Positions 7,617 to 15,174 of a stretch of DNA of 64,000 nt are shown piece after piece. Each line of letters opens with the position of its first letter. The stretch's first letter is position 1. Source of the DNA: Runella sp. MFBS21 (GTDB taxonomy: Bacteria > Bacteroidota > Bacteroidia > Cytophagales > Spirosomataceae). Made by a program: the position numbers and the translations under genes. The notes under the pieces were generated by a model, which worked only from the letters and a program-made list of their open reading frames with translations, was not told where the DNA came from and did not search any database. The DNA is taken from positions 620,001 to 684,000 of the forward strand of contig NZ_JARNTW010000003.1 of the NCBI RefSeq assembly GCF_029433105.1, in the 5' to 3' direction.

Positions 7617-7735
7617 AGTCTATTGTCGGTTTTAGGTTTGCGACGAATCAACCACCATAGGGCTAATACGGGGCCATCGAAGAGCAGAAGAAATACGAGC
7701 GTGGCTTCGAGCCAAAAACGAGCTTCGGGGTTCAT
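7613..7735 (-). CDS. Very small single-span membrane protein
   Basis: 40 residues, start chosen at ATG 7735 because the longer frame adds only Ser/Arg/Leu-rich shadow sequence. One hydrophobic segment (LEATLVFLLLFDGPVLALWW) is followed by RRKPK, as in a membrane protein with its tail in the cytoplasm. It is the first gene of the minus-strand run and overlaps the zinc-finger gene by ATGA. Confidence 0.45.
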   Translation of the reverse strand: MNPEARFWLEATLVFLLLFDGPVLALWWLIRRKPKTDNRL

Positions 7736-7816
7736 GATTGAGCGACAAAAGAGGGTTTGTAAAACATTTTTAGTTAAACTATATTCAAGCCGAACGATTG
7801 AAATTTGACTATTACG

Positions 7817-8140
7817 ATGAGACCTCAATTTGAATACGACATTCAGGTTTTTGACCTTGAAGAAAGAAATGCTGACCTTATCAAAAATGTACTTAATAAA
7901 AAAGGGAGGGAGGGGTTTGCCATTGCTTCGGTAAATGAAATGGCAGGCTATAAAGGTCCCAAGAAAATTATGTACACATTGACCCGTGAGAAAAGAGACT
8001 ATAACCCGTTTGAAGAGCCTGAATTTTTCAGAACCTCACAAGGGTTTATTCCTCCTACGTCGTCTGATGAGAAGACTTTTTCGAGTAAAGTGAACAATTT
8101 GCCACTGCTAAAGCCCGGTGATGAAGAATCTGACTTCTGA
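7817..8140 (+). CDS. DUF4177-like small protein
   Basis: 107 residues from ATG 7817 (a TTG four codons upstream is possible). The first 60 residues match the pattern of DUF4177-like proteins: FEYDIQVFDL, a helix, GREGFAIASV and a closing YTLTRE strand. The last 40 residues are disordered and acidic. It is the only plus-strand gene inside the phage-like block, divergent from the preceding operon, and its 3' end overlaps the convergent 8055-8279 frame by 86 bases. Function unknown. Confidence 0.55.
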   Translation: MRPQFEYDIQVFDLEERNADLIKNVLNKKGREGFAIASVNEMAGYKGPKKIMYTLTREKRDYNPFEEPEFFRTSQGFIPPTSSDEKTFSSKVNNLPLLKPGDEESDF

Positions 8141-8279
8141 TAGCCTCTAACTGTACATCTAGCTTCTCTTCAAATCCTGCTTTGACTATATCGCCGTCAG
8201 AATTATCAACGGTCAGTTGAACTGCTATGCCTTCTAATTCACTGCTATTGGCATTTGAAATGAATTTTACTCTGAACAT
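8055..8279 (-). CDS. Small protein of unknown function, antisense overlap
   Basis: 74 residues with protein-like N-terminal sequence (MFRVKFISNANSSELEGIAV) that begins shortly after the 8292-8531 gene. Its C-terminal third lies antisense to the DUF4177-like gene, so the real stop region or the reality of the overlap is uncertain. No family recognised. Confidence 0.4.
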   Translation of the reverse strand: MFRVKFISNANSSELEGIAVQLTVDNSDGDIVKAGFEEKLDVQLEAIRSQILHHRALAVANCSLYSKKSSHQTT

Positions 8280-8291
8280 GAGTGATTGGGT

Positions 8292-8531
8292 TTATGAATG
8301 AAAAGTAAGTTGGTGCTCAGTGTAATGATTGTGATAACGCTGCACAGTCTCCATCAGCCAATTCAGTTCTTTGGGAGTAGGGATTTCCGAACTTCCTACG
8401 GCCATCATCATTGTAAACTGCTGGTCGGTAGAGTACCCAAAAAGCTCTACAAAATCTTTCTTGATTTCGGAGCGGGCTTTCTTTTTGATGACCCCATCAT
8501 GGTACATCAGACGTACTTCTTCGAGTGTCAT
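8292..8531 (-). CDS. Small protein of unknown function
   Basis: 79 residues, helical and charged (MTLEEVRLMYHDGVIKKKAR). It is followed on the same strand by the 74-residue frame. Upstream is the AT-rich divergent region before the repeat lipoprotein. No family recognised. Confidence 0.5.
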   Translation of the reverse strand: MTLEEVRLMYHDGVIKKKARSEIKKDFVELFGYSTDQQFTMMMAVGSSEIPTPKELNWLMETVQRYHNHYTEHQLTFHS

Positions 8532-8725
8532 AACTTTGCCGTTTAGTAAATAATTATTCGATTTATTACAACTATTTTCTAAAAAGTTGTTTATTTGTTG
8601 TTGTAATTGAATACAAATATTGTATAATTATATGATACTATCAAATAATTATACGAAATAAAATTTTACAAATAATGCAAATTATTGAAAATCAATAATT
8701 TAAAAAATAAATATATATAATAATT

Positions 8726-10420
8726 ATGCTATTTATGTCGACAAAATATCGAGTATTTCTGCTATTTATTCTGTTTGTCTGCGGATGTAAGGAGACTCCT
8801 GAGCCAGAATATGAATATATTATAGAGAACATTTCTAAACATACTGTAATTGCCTATAATAATGATGCTACTAGTCCTATAGACAATTTCGAAGAAGTGT
8901 CGCTTGAACCTCAGACGAGAGCTACAGTTAAAACCAAGTCACCAGATGGATTAAAACCTACGTTTAGGTCGTCGGATCCTGATTTAGTGTTTGATATCAA
9001 GAGGGATATAGACAAAAAGACTTACTATGTAAACGCTGACTATAAATACTATGAATATACTCTTGAAAACCTATCAAATTTTACCATAACAGTATTTAAC
9101 AATGATACCATATCTCTTAAAGACAACTTTAATGAAGTAACAATTGCTCCTAAAACTAAAGCTACTGTCAAAACAAAGTCCGCAGACGGGTTAAAACCAA
9201 AACTTAAATCTTCTGACCCTGATTTAGTATTCGAAGTGAAGAGCGACGCTGAAAAGAAGGTTTATTACTTGAGTGCTGACTACAAACAGTATGAATACAT
9301 TGTTGAAAATATATCTAATTTTCCTATCACAGTTTATAATAATGATGTTACTACTCCAAAAGACAATTTTGAAGAAGTAACGATTGCTCCTAAATCTAAA
9401 GCTACTGTCAGAACTAAATCCGCAGAGGGATTAAAACCCAAACTTAAGTCGCCTGATCCTGATTTGGTACTGGATGTAAAGAGCGATACTGAAAAAAAGG
9501 TCTATTATCTAAATGCCGATTATAAATACTATGAGTATACACTTGAGAACATATCCAATTTCTCAGTTATAGCTTATAATGACGACAGAAATAGTCCCAA
9601 GGATAATTTTGAAGAAGTGAATATAACACCGAAAATGAAAGTCGTGGTTAAAACCAAATCGTCTGACGGACTAATTCCTAAGCTAAAGTCACCAACCCAA
9701 GATTTAATATTTGATGTTAAAACCGATGGAAGTAAAAAGCACTATACCATAAACGCTGATTATCAGTACTATGAATATATTATAGAAAATACCTCTAATT
9801 TCCCTATCATAGTTTACAATAATGATTCTAGTAACCCAAAAGGGAACTTTTCTGAAACTACAGTTAATCCTAATTCTAAAATTGTAATTAAGACGAGAAA
9901 TGGCAATGGAATGGTACCAATGATGAAATCAGGTGACAGAATCACAGAATACGAAATTAGTGGTAAGACTTATATTCTAAATGCCTACTTAAATACATTA
10001 GAGTATATTTTTTCTGGAACTTCTAAAACTGTAAATATATACTATACTACTCCTGAAGGGAAACGTGATTCTTTGCTTAATGTGAATTTACCTTCAGAGT
10101 TAAAATTCAAGTTGTTTGGCGTGGAAACCGCTCAGATAACTGTTTACAAACCTTATGTATCAGGTAACATCACAATTGAGGTTTATTTTAAAGGAAAATC
10201 AGTCCACAAACTTACTGGAAGTGACCCTCACTTACGTTTAACCTCTTCCTATAATACAAAAACGAAGAAGGCTACCGAATCACGTTCAGCTCCTGAAGAG
10301 TGGCCTTGTGGAGTTTATAATGGCCGAACTCTAATTACAGGGCCAAGAGGAGGCTGTTACTACATTAATTCAAATGGCAATAAAACGTATGTAGATAGAA
10401 GTTACTGTAATTGTGACTAA
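8726..10420 (+). CDS. Lipoprotein with five 80-residue repeats and a C-terminal adaptor-like motif
   Basis: 564 residues (ATG 8735, MSTKYRVF, is an equally good start). A signal sequence ends in VCGC, so the protein is probably lipid-anchored at Cys21. Residues 29 to about 425 hold five tandem units of about 80 residues, each beginning YEY-x-x-EN-x-S and carrying NFxE-V, KTKSxDGL and DLVFDVK; the fifth is diverged, and a degenerate beta segment follows. The C-terminus has TGPRGGCYYINSNGNKTYV between cysteine-containing flanks, like the small PF08789 basic adaptor domain found in phage and algal-virus proteins. Repeats look like a beta-sandwich stalk. It is AT-rich and lies between phage-like genes and a repressor, so a surface-exposed moron (adhesion or phage exclusion) is a reasonable inference. 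Confidence 0.75.
   Translation: MLFMSTKYRVFLLFILFVCGCKETPEPEYEYIIENISKHTVIAYNNDATSPIDNFEEVSLEPQTRATVKTKSPDGLKPTFRSSDPDLVFDIKRDIDKKTYYVNADYKYYEYTLENLSNFTITVFNNDTISLKDNFNEVTIAPKTKATVKTKSADGLKPKLKSSDPDLVFEVKSDAEKKVYYLSADYKQYEYIVENISNFPITVYNNDVTTPKDNFEEVTIAPKSKATVRTKSAEGLKPKLKSPDPDLVLDVKSDTEKKVYYLNADYKYYEYTLENISNFSVIAYNDDRNSPKDNFEEVNITPKMKVVVKTKSSDGLIPKLKSPTQDLIFDVKTDGSKKHYTINADYQYYEYIIENTSNFPIIVYNNDSSNPKGNFSETTVNPNSKIVIKTRNGNGMVPMMKSGDRITEYEISGKTYILNAYLNTLEYIFSGTSKTVNIYYTTPEGKRDSLLNVNLPSELKFKLFGVETAQITVYKPYVSGNITIEVYFKGKSVHKLTGSDPHLRLTSSYNTKTKKATESRSAPEEWPCGVYNGRTLITGPRGGCYYINSNGNKTYVDRSYCNCD
8810..9998 (+). repeat. Five tandem ~240-bp coding repeats
   Basis: Inside the lipoprotein gene, units of 240 bases start at about 8810, 9050, 9290, 9530 and 9770. 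Units 2 and 3 are the most alike at DNA level (for example CCTAAA-CTAAAGCTACTGTC in both), which suggests recent duplication and possible change in unit number by recombination. Confidence 0.85.
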
Positions 10421-10467
10421 TCAGAAAATTGAAATCAATTTTAAAAACAAATAAATGTATTAAGGGT

Positions 10468-10920
10468 ATGGAACATCCAATTGCAAGCCGAATTGAGAGT
10501 TTGATTAATGCGCTTAAGATGAACAGGAATACCTTCGCAAAATCGCTAAATAAAAGTTTTAGCTCTATTCAAATTATAGTTGAAGGGAAAAGTAAACCGG
10601 GTTATGACTTATTAGAAACCATTTTGTTAGCATATCCTCAGGTAAACCCTAGTTGGTTGATGAAAGGAGAGGGTGAAATGTTTTTAAATGAAGAAAGTAA
10701 GCACATCGCTCCAACTGATTATCTTCAAAATCATCTACAAAAGCTGGAAGAAAGCTTTCAGCGCCTTAATCAACAGATTGAAGTGAAAGATAAGCAAATT
10801 GAGTATTATCAGCGTCAGAATGAGCGCTTGATGGATTTACTGGGAAAGCCTAGTGACGTAATTGGAGAGGCAAAGGTTATGCCGCTTTGGAAAAAAGTAG
10901 AAATTAGACAGATTATCTAA
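10468..10920 (+). CDS. Phage-type HTH repressor
   Basis: 150 residues from ATG 10468 (MEHPIASRIESLINAL); an upstream in-frame start would add only a Lys/Asn-rich stretch. An XRE-like helix-turn-helix covers residues 5-60 and is followed by NPSWLMKGEGEMFL, the phrase commonly found after the HTH of Bacteroidetes phage repressors. A coiled coil (about 85-125) should mediate dimerisation. No peptidase S24 domain is present, so it is not LexA-cleaved in the usual way. It is the last gene before the possible element border and likely controls the left-hand phage-like element. Confidence 0.75.
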   Translation: MEHPIASRIESLINALKMNRNTFAKSLNKSFSSIQIIVEGKSKPGYDLLETILLAYPQVNPSWLMKGEGEMFLNEESKHIAPTDYLQNHLQKLEESFQRLNQQIEVKDKQIEYYQRQNERLMDLLGKPSDVIGEAKVMPLWKKVEIRQII

Positions 10921-11366
10921 TTTTTTATCCATTCGCGGTTACGTTTGCAATTACGTCGTAGTTTCCATACAATGGAAACACCTCAATATCAAATAGTTAC
11001 CCAGAGGGGTGAGAATCTCTTCCCCTCTGCCCAATTTTCTCATTTTCAGTAATTTACATAAATAAATGCTTGTTTTTTAAAAGGCACAGATATACATTCG
11101 AGGGCTTTATTGGCTTCGTCAGTATTTTACACCTCATTACTTTACTAAAATAGCTACTTACCTACCACTTGATAACTTTTTCATTCATATATAGTGACAG
11201 CATTGCTTTGGTATAGTTATATTGCTACTTTTATTTCTTTTGAAACTTTTACCTAAAATTAGTTAATGCCAAAAGTTAGGTATCTAAAGTAAGAAGAATA
11301 CTCTAAATCTTCCAAAGTTCAACTTAATTAAGCCAATATACTCCAATACAACAAATCAAAGTAAAA
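10921..11366. other. Intergenic border region with repeats and hairpins
   Basis: 446 bases without a gene. It holds two copies of a TTYGCRRTTACKT repeat (10932-10944 and 10944-10956), an 8-bp hairpin GTTTCCAT/ATGGAAAC (10961-10979), a second 8-bp hairpin CAGAGGGG/CCCCTCTG (11002-11029), and TCTTCCCCTCTGC at 11018-11030, which recurs at 18115. Further right is a dyad AACTTTT (11244) / AAAAGTT (11271). This pattern fits a recombination site or the junction of two mobile elements. Confidence 0.45.
11018..11030 (+). repeat. Possible left attachment-site repeat
   Basis: TCTTCCCCTCTGC occurs here and at 18115-18127 in the same orientation. The match extends to AGAATCT upstream if a two-base gap is allowed. 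The pair encloses the primase, helicase, integrase and regulators. The length is short, so attachment-site status is a hypothesis. Confidence 0.35.
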
Positions 11367-12221
11367 ATGGAACAGCTTAACATTTTTATTAGTGTTGGTG
11401 CGACAGCAAATGATACTCAAGAAAAATTTGTCGCTGCTATTGAAGATAAATTAAAAAGGGAAAATCTAATTCCAAATACAGTCGGTAGAAATAAATTTAC
11501 CTCAGGTTCACCTTTAAAAGCTATTAACGAGCTTATGGATGAATGTTCTGGAACTATCATTGTAGCTTTGGAACGGACATTTTTTTCAACTGGCTTCGAA
11601 AAGCGAGGAGGAGTGAAAGAAAGACAGTTAACTAATACGAAATATGCTACACCTTGGAATCAGATAGAAGCCGCAATGGCATATTCAAAAGGATTACCAT
11701 TATTACTCATTATTGAAACTGAATTAAAAAGTGAAGGTCTATTAGAAGAAGGTTATGATTGGTATGTGCTATGGGTAGATCCCAATGAAAATGCTTTAAC
11801 AACAAAGGAGTTTAATGGCGTTTTTTCAGATTGGAAGCGAAAGGTAGAAAATTACAAAAAAAATCAGCCTAATAGATTAGCAACAGAAAAAAGAAAAGTT
11901 CCCTTATTCAATGGAAATTTCTATAATATAAGCGTTGAGACTTTTTGGGTTGCACTTCCAATTATTTGTAGTCTTGCATTTTTTTTAGGTACAATAAAAT
12001 ATGATGCAGACAAAATCAGCCTTTCCGAACAAAAAAAAGCATTGGAGGATACGGTTAGAGTTCGGGAAAAAACGATTAAATATATTAGACATAATTCGGA
12101 TTCAGCGTTAAATATTCTAGGGCATATGCCTTATAATGAAATGACTTTGGATTCACTATCTTTCAGAAAAGTTCAGACTACTATTGAAAATGCCGGTGGT
12201 GCTTTGTATTTAAATAGATAA
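11367..12221 (+). CDS. Membrane-anchored TIR/deoxyribosyltransferase-like protein
   Basis: 284 residues. The first 170 look like a Rossmann-like nucleotide-processing domain: IFISVGATANDTQE at the N-terminus, ECSGTIIVALERTF in the core strand and WNQIEAAMAYSKGLPLLLII, where the Glu is placed like the catalytic Glu of TIR NADases and nucleoside deoxyribosyltransferases. A linker is followed by one membrane segment (about 190-211, TFWVALPIICSLAFFLG) and a short coiled coil. It stands alone at the edge of the mobile element, in the usual position of cargo. By analogy with TIR-like abortive-infection effectors it may cleave NAD or a related nucleotide when triggered; activity is inferred, and the family is recognised only by pattern. 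Confidence 0.6.
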   Translation: MEQLNIFISVGATANDTQEKFVAAIEDKLKRENLIPNTVGRNKFTSGSPLKAINELMDECSGTIIVALERTFFSTGFEKRGGVKERQLTNTKYATPWNQIEAAMAYSKGLPLLLIIETELKSEGLLEEGYDWYVLWVDPNENALTTKEFNGVFSDWKRKVENYKKNQPNRLATEKRKVPLFNGNFYNISVETFWVALPIICSLAFFLGTIKYDADKISLSEQKKALEDTVRVREKTIKYIRHNSDSALNILGHMPYNEMTLDSLSFRKVQTTIENAGGALYLNR

Positions 12222-12289
12222 ACTTTGTTCTATATTAGTTAGCCATACAACAAAGTCTATTTGATTCTAACTTCAATATATCCAAGCTA

Positions 12290-12511
12290 TTACTTTCTGT
12301 CCCTTAACTCCCTACGCCGATATGCCTTTTGGCAATTGTGAGAACAAAAGGCAGTATCTACCCTACGGGCTTCAAAATTTACCTTGCAATAAAGGCACTC
12401 TTTACGATAAAATAGCCCTATCTCCGTTACTTTGCCATAATGTTCGTAATGAACTTTATCTTTCTTAACACTTATAAAATTGTAGTTGCGGTTACTTCTT
12501 TTCTTTTCCAT
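12290..12511 (-). CDS. Small zinc-ribbon protein of mobile elements
   Basis: 73 residues, very basic. Two cysteine pairs (CLYC and CSHNC, 16 residues apart) can bind one zinc. Short proteins of this type are common next to primase genes in Bacteroidetes mobile elements. The C-terminal RRRELRDRK suggests nucleic-acid binding. Confidence 0.6.
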   Translation of the reverse strand: MEKKRSNRNYNFISVKKDKVHYEHYGKVTEIGLFYRKECLYCKVNFEARRVDTAFCSHNCQKAYRRRELRDRK

Positions 12512-12660
12512 TTGTCTGAGTTATTTCTGGTTTATATTCGAGTTATTGGTGGTTTAATGGTGGCCTAAACAGCCTTTTTGACTGGTTTTTTGCCCTCATT
12601 TTTGCCTAATTTTCTGCCTCACATACGTACGGGAGCATTCACACGCGCACAAGGTTAAAG

Positions 12661-13536
12661 CTACTGCCTAAAAAAACACTTTGTTAAATAATCGTTTACG
12701 TCTTTGTAGGGTTTATACAACTCTCTGCAATCCGTCACGTTTACCCCTGCCATCATTAATGAGTTCATTCCCGTTTTACCTCCATTATCGTTATCAAGGT
12801 AACCATACACCATTTGGTACGTTTTAAGTAAAGAAATAGCTGTTTGGATATTGGAAATGGAGTTAAAAACGATAACATCACAATTCGGTTCTTTGCCCTG
12901 CCAAACGATGTATGAAAGAAAATCAATAAAGCCCTCAAAAATCAACGCTGTTGAATTATCTATTCCTTTAATTGTAGTTATCGCTTTGGGGTTGGTTGAT
13001 AGCTGTACATAAACGTTTCGTAGCTCTAAACCCTTCAAATCATTTTCAAAGCAAACCGCAAACTGATTTTTGTCGTTGACTTTAAAATAGCACTCTTTTA
13101 CGTACTTATGAGCAACGGCAAACGGAATGCCCCGTACATTGCCCAAATACGTTATCAAGGCTCTATTTTCAAGTGATTTTACTTTCTGTACTGTCAGAGT
13201 TGATTTTTTTTCATTGCAGGGCTTTATTAAGCCGCTAAAAGAAAAAGAATGGGTGATTCCCTCAAATTCTTCCAGTAATTGAACGGCTTTAGCGAAATTA
13301 CAGGCTTTTAAGCGACATACCAAGGTGATTACGTCACCTCCTTTATCGTTGGTCGTAAAGTCCTTAAAAACATTTCTCTCAGGGTTTACAAAAAATGAAG
13401 GTGTATGTTCGTCTTTGAATGGTGAATAGTAAAGCAATTGCCCGTTTTGTTCTTTTACAGGTTCAATGCCCCTACTCGAAAGATAGGCCGTTATCGGTAT
13501 AGTCTTTAGACGTTGTATTACTTCGTTTGGTATCAT
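12661..13536 (-). CDS. DnaG-like primase (degenerate CHC2 plus TOPRIM)
   Basis: 291 residues. The N-terminus has the CHC2-type fold signature without all zinc ligands (YYSPFKDEHTPSFFV, then GGDVITLV). A TOPRIM domain follows: the acidic Glu in LIFEGFIDFLSYI near residue 205 and YLDNDNGG near residue 249. Such proteins prime DNA synthesis on small mobile elements in Bacteroidetes. It lies just downstream of the repeat array at 13635-13884, with the VirE-type helicase on the other side, so it is a likely partner in element replication. Confidence 0.85.
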   Translation of the reverse strand: MIPNEVIQRLKTIPITAYLSSRGIEPVKEQNGQLLYYSPFKDEHTPSFFVNPERNVFKDFTTNDKGGDVITLVCRLKACNFAKAVQLLEEFEGITHSFSFSGLIKPCNEKKSTLTVQKVKSLENRALITYLGNVRGIPFAVAHKYVKECYFKVNDKNQFAVCFENDLKGLELRNVYVQLSTNPKAITTIKGIDNSTALIFEGFIDFLSYIVWQGKEPNCDVIVFNSISNIQTAISLLKTYQMVYGYLDNDNGGKTGMNSLMMAGVNVTDCRELYKPYKDVNDYLTKCFFRQ

Positions 13537-13634
13537 TTCTTCTTTTCTTTTTAGCGGCTTAAAACTTGGTTAAATTCAATTTTCAATTTTTACCAATCAG
13601 CCTTTTTATACAAATGGTTTATAGAATTTTTTGC

Positions 13635-13884
13635 TTTTACCTACTCGGTCACTCGTTCTGTACTTTAAACAGCTTAAGTATCTGATAAACAACTTATTAT
13701 TTGTTATTCTTACGAGTGACTAAGGTTAAACTCGGTATTACTGTCTACTCGGTTTTTACCCTAGTCACACTCAAAAACCGAGTAACGAGTAGAAACGAGT
13801 AAGATAGCATCTACTCGGTTTTTTATATATTAATATAGTGATTATCAATGCTATACAACATAACGAGTAACCGAGTAGGTAAAA
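13635..13884. repeat. Iteron-like ACTCGGT/ACCGAGT array with 23-bp terminal inverted repeat
   Basis: About 250 bases between primase and helicase. A 23-base segment at 13635-13657 (core CTACTCGGTCACTCGTT) is repeated in inverted orientation at 13862-13884 with one mismatch. Between them are further copies: ACGAGTGAC at 13712, AACTCGGT at 13729, CTACTCGGTTTTT at 13745 and 13811, and ACCGAGTAACGAGTAG at 13777. Part of it is very AT-rich (TTTTTTATATATTAATATAG at 13820). Repeats beside an AT-rich stretch, flanked by primase and helicase genes, fit a replication origin with initiator-binding sites. Autoregulation of the primase is the alternative. Confidence 0.7.
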
Positions 13885-13885
13885 T

Positions 13886-15067
13886 TTACTTTGCGATGAG
13901 AAAATAACCCTTTTCGGAGTAGCGCAATGCACCATTCCACATTGATGATTGTGGGAATCCTAACATTTTTAAAGCTGCCCCAATTTGGGTAGGCAGTAAC
14001 TTTGGAAAACCTTTATCACGAAGAAGTTTTTCAATCTTGGATGGGGTATAAAATTCGGCTCCTGCCTGCCCTTTTTCGGCTTTTTCAAAATGAGAAGCTA
14101 CCAATTCCATTTCAGTTGTTACCCTTAAAAAACGACGGTTCAGGATTTCGTTTTGATTGATTTCATCACGGGTAAGTTCACACTTAAAACCGTCCTTTAA
14201 CAGGCTGTAAGCTTGCGACCATACCTTTTCAATATCAACGTTTTTGTTGTATCCGTTTTGTTCTCCGTTATCATGCTGAATACTCAACACATTAAAAATT
14301 ATCCAACGGACAGAACCCGTAGCATCCGTTAAAAAATCGCGGCTGTTTGTAGTTGCTACGAAAGAAGCACGGCGGGGAATTGATACCTCATTATTTGAAT
14401 ACAAGGGGCGAAGTTTTACATATCCTTCCGATAAAGTGGCTTTAAACTCATTGTTGAGGTCTTTTTTCTCATATTGGCCTAATTCATCTAAGTTGATGAT
14501 AAAATTCTGACTAAGAGATATTTTTCCCTCACGCCCTCCGTGAAAATCGTAATTACTACGTGAATAAGGCTTTAGTTGGGTAGGAATCAGAAAATCAAAA
14601 AAAGACGTTTTACCATCATGTTGATTTCCTACAAAAGTGAAGCAATGTTTATTGAACTGAATTTTATTCAACGCTTGAGCAACTACGCGAACCAACATTT
14701 TTTTAAACATCAATTCAAACCATTTTTGGTCATCGGTTTTAACGTAAGTTGATAATTGTTGGATGTAATCAGGTTGCGAAGAATCCCAAGGAGGCAAGCC
14801 CTCAAAATACTCTCTCAGTGGGTCATACTTTGCGATAACAGACGAACCTAGCAAAGCTTTAAGTTCCCCATCAAAACGCGTATGACCTGCTTTTAGAAGC
14901 TCGTATTTTAAATCATTCTCATTGACTGGCTCAAAGGACTCTGTCGTATTTTTCAAGCGTTTTTCAATGGTATTTGTAATGATATTGATACGGATTTCAT
15001 ACTTATCCGAAAGATAATTTTCGATTTCATCAATCCGTAAAATTTTTTTATTCCCAGAATTTGCCAT
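13886..15067 (-). CDS. VirE-family helicase/ATPase
   Basis: 393 residues of the virulence-associated E family, a SF3/D5-like helicase. The Walker A motif is GNQHDGKTS (about residue 147) and the Walker B-like strand is FIINLDELGQY (about 191), followed by the sensor-like FVATTNSRDFL. The N-terminal 120 residues carry the usual YFEGLPPWD signature. It should unwind DNA at the origin. Its stop lies two bases from the right end of the repeat array, and it is transcribed toward the primase. Length is normal for the helicase part without a fused primase, which here is encoded separately. Confidence 0.85.
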   Translation of the reverse strand: MANSGNKKILRIDEIENYLSDKYEIRINIITNTIEKRLKNTTESFEPVNENDLKYELLKAGHTRFDGELKALLGSSVIAKYDPLREYFEGLPPWDSSQPDYIQQLSTYVKTDDQKWFELMFKKMLVRVVAQALNKIQFNKHCFTFVGNQHDGKTSFFDFLIPTQLKPYSRSNYDFHGGREGKISLSQNFIINLDELGQYEKKDLNNEFKATLSEGYVKLRPLYSNNEVSIPRRASFVATTNSRDFLTDATGSVRWIIFNVLSIQHDNGEQNGYNKNVDIEKVWSQAYSLLKDGFKCELTRDEINQNEILNRRFLRVTTEMELVASHFEKAEKGQAGAEFYTPSKIEKLLRDKGFPKLLPTQIGAALKMLGFPQSSMWNGALRYSEKGYFLIAK

Positions 15068-15130
15068 AAATTTATGTCCGTATTTTAAAGTGAAATACCG
15101 TTCCCCAAAACGGTTATTTTATTGAAATAG

Positions 15131-15160
15131 AAAGCCCTACCAAGTCGGTAAGGCTTTTTT
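15131..15160 (-). terminator. Hairpin terminator after the integrase
   Basis: AAAGCCCTACC pairs with GGTAAGGCTTT (one mismatch) around a five-base loop, between the integrase stop and the helicase start. T-runs occur on both sides, the longer on the plus strand; it should end integrase transcription. Confidence 0.55.
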
Positions 15161-15174
15161 GTAGATTACACCCA

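Noticed and set aside
10961-11029. Acceptor-stem-like hairpin CAGAGGGG/CCCCTCTG followed by CCCA as a second tRNA relic
   Set aside because: No T-arm consensus and loop too short; kept only as a border hairpin.
13541-13885. CRISPR array
   Set aside because: Repeats are short, in both orientations and unevenly spaced, with no cas genes; fits an origin or operator array instead.
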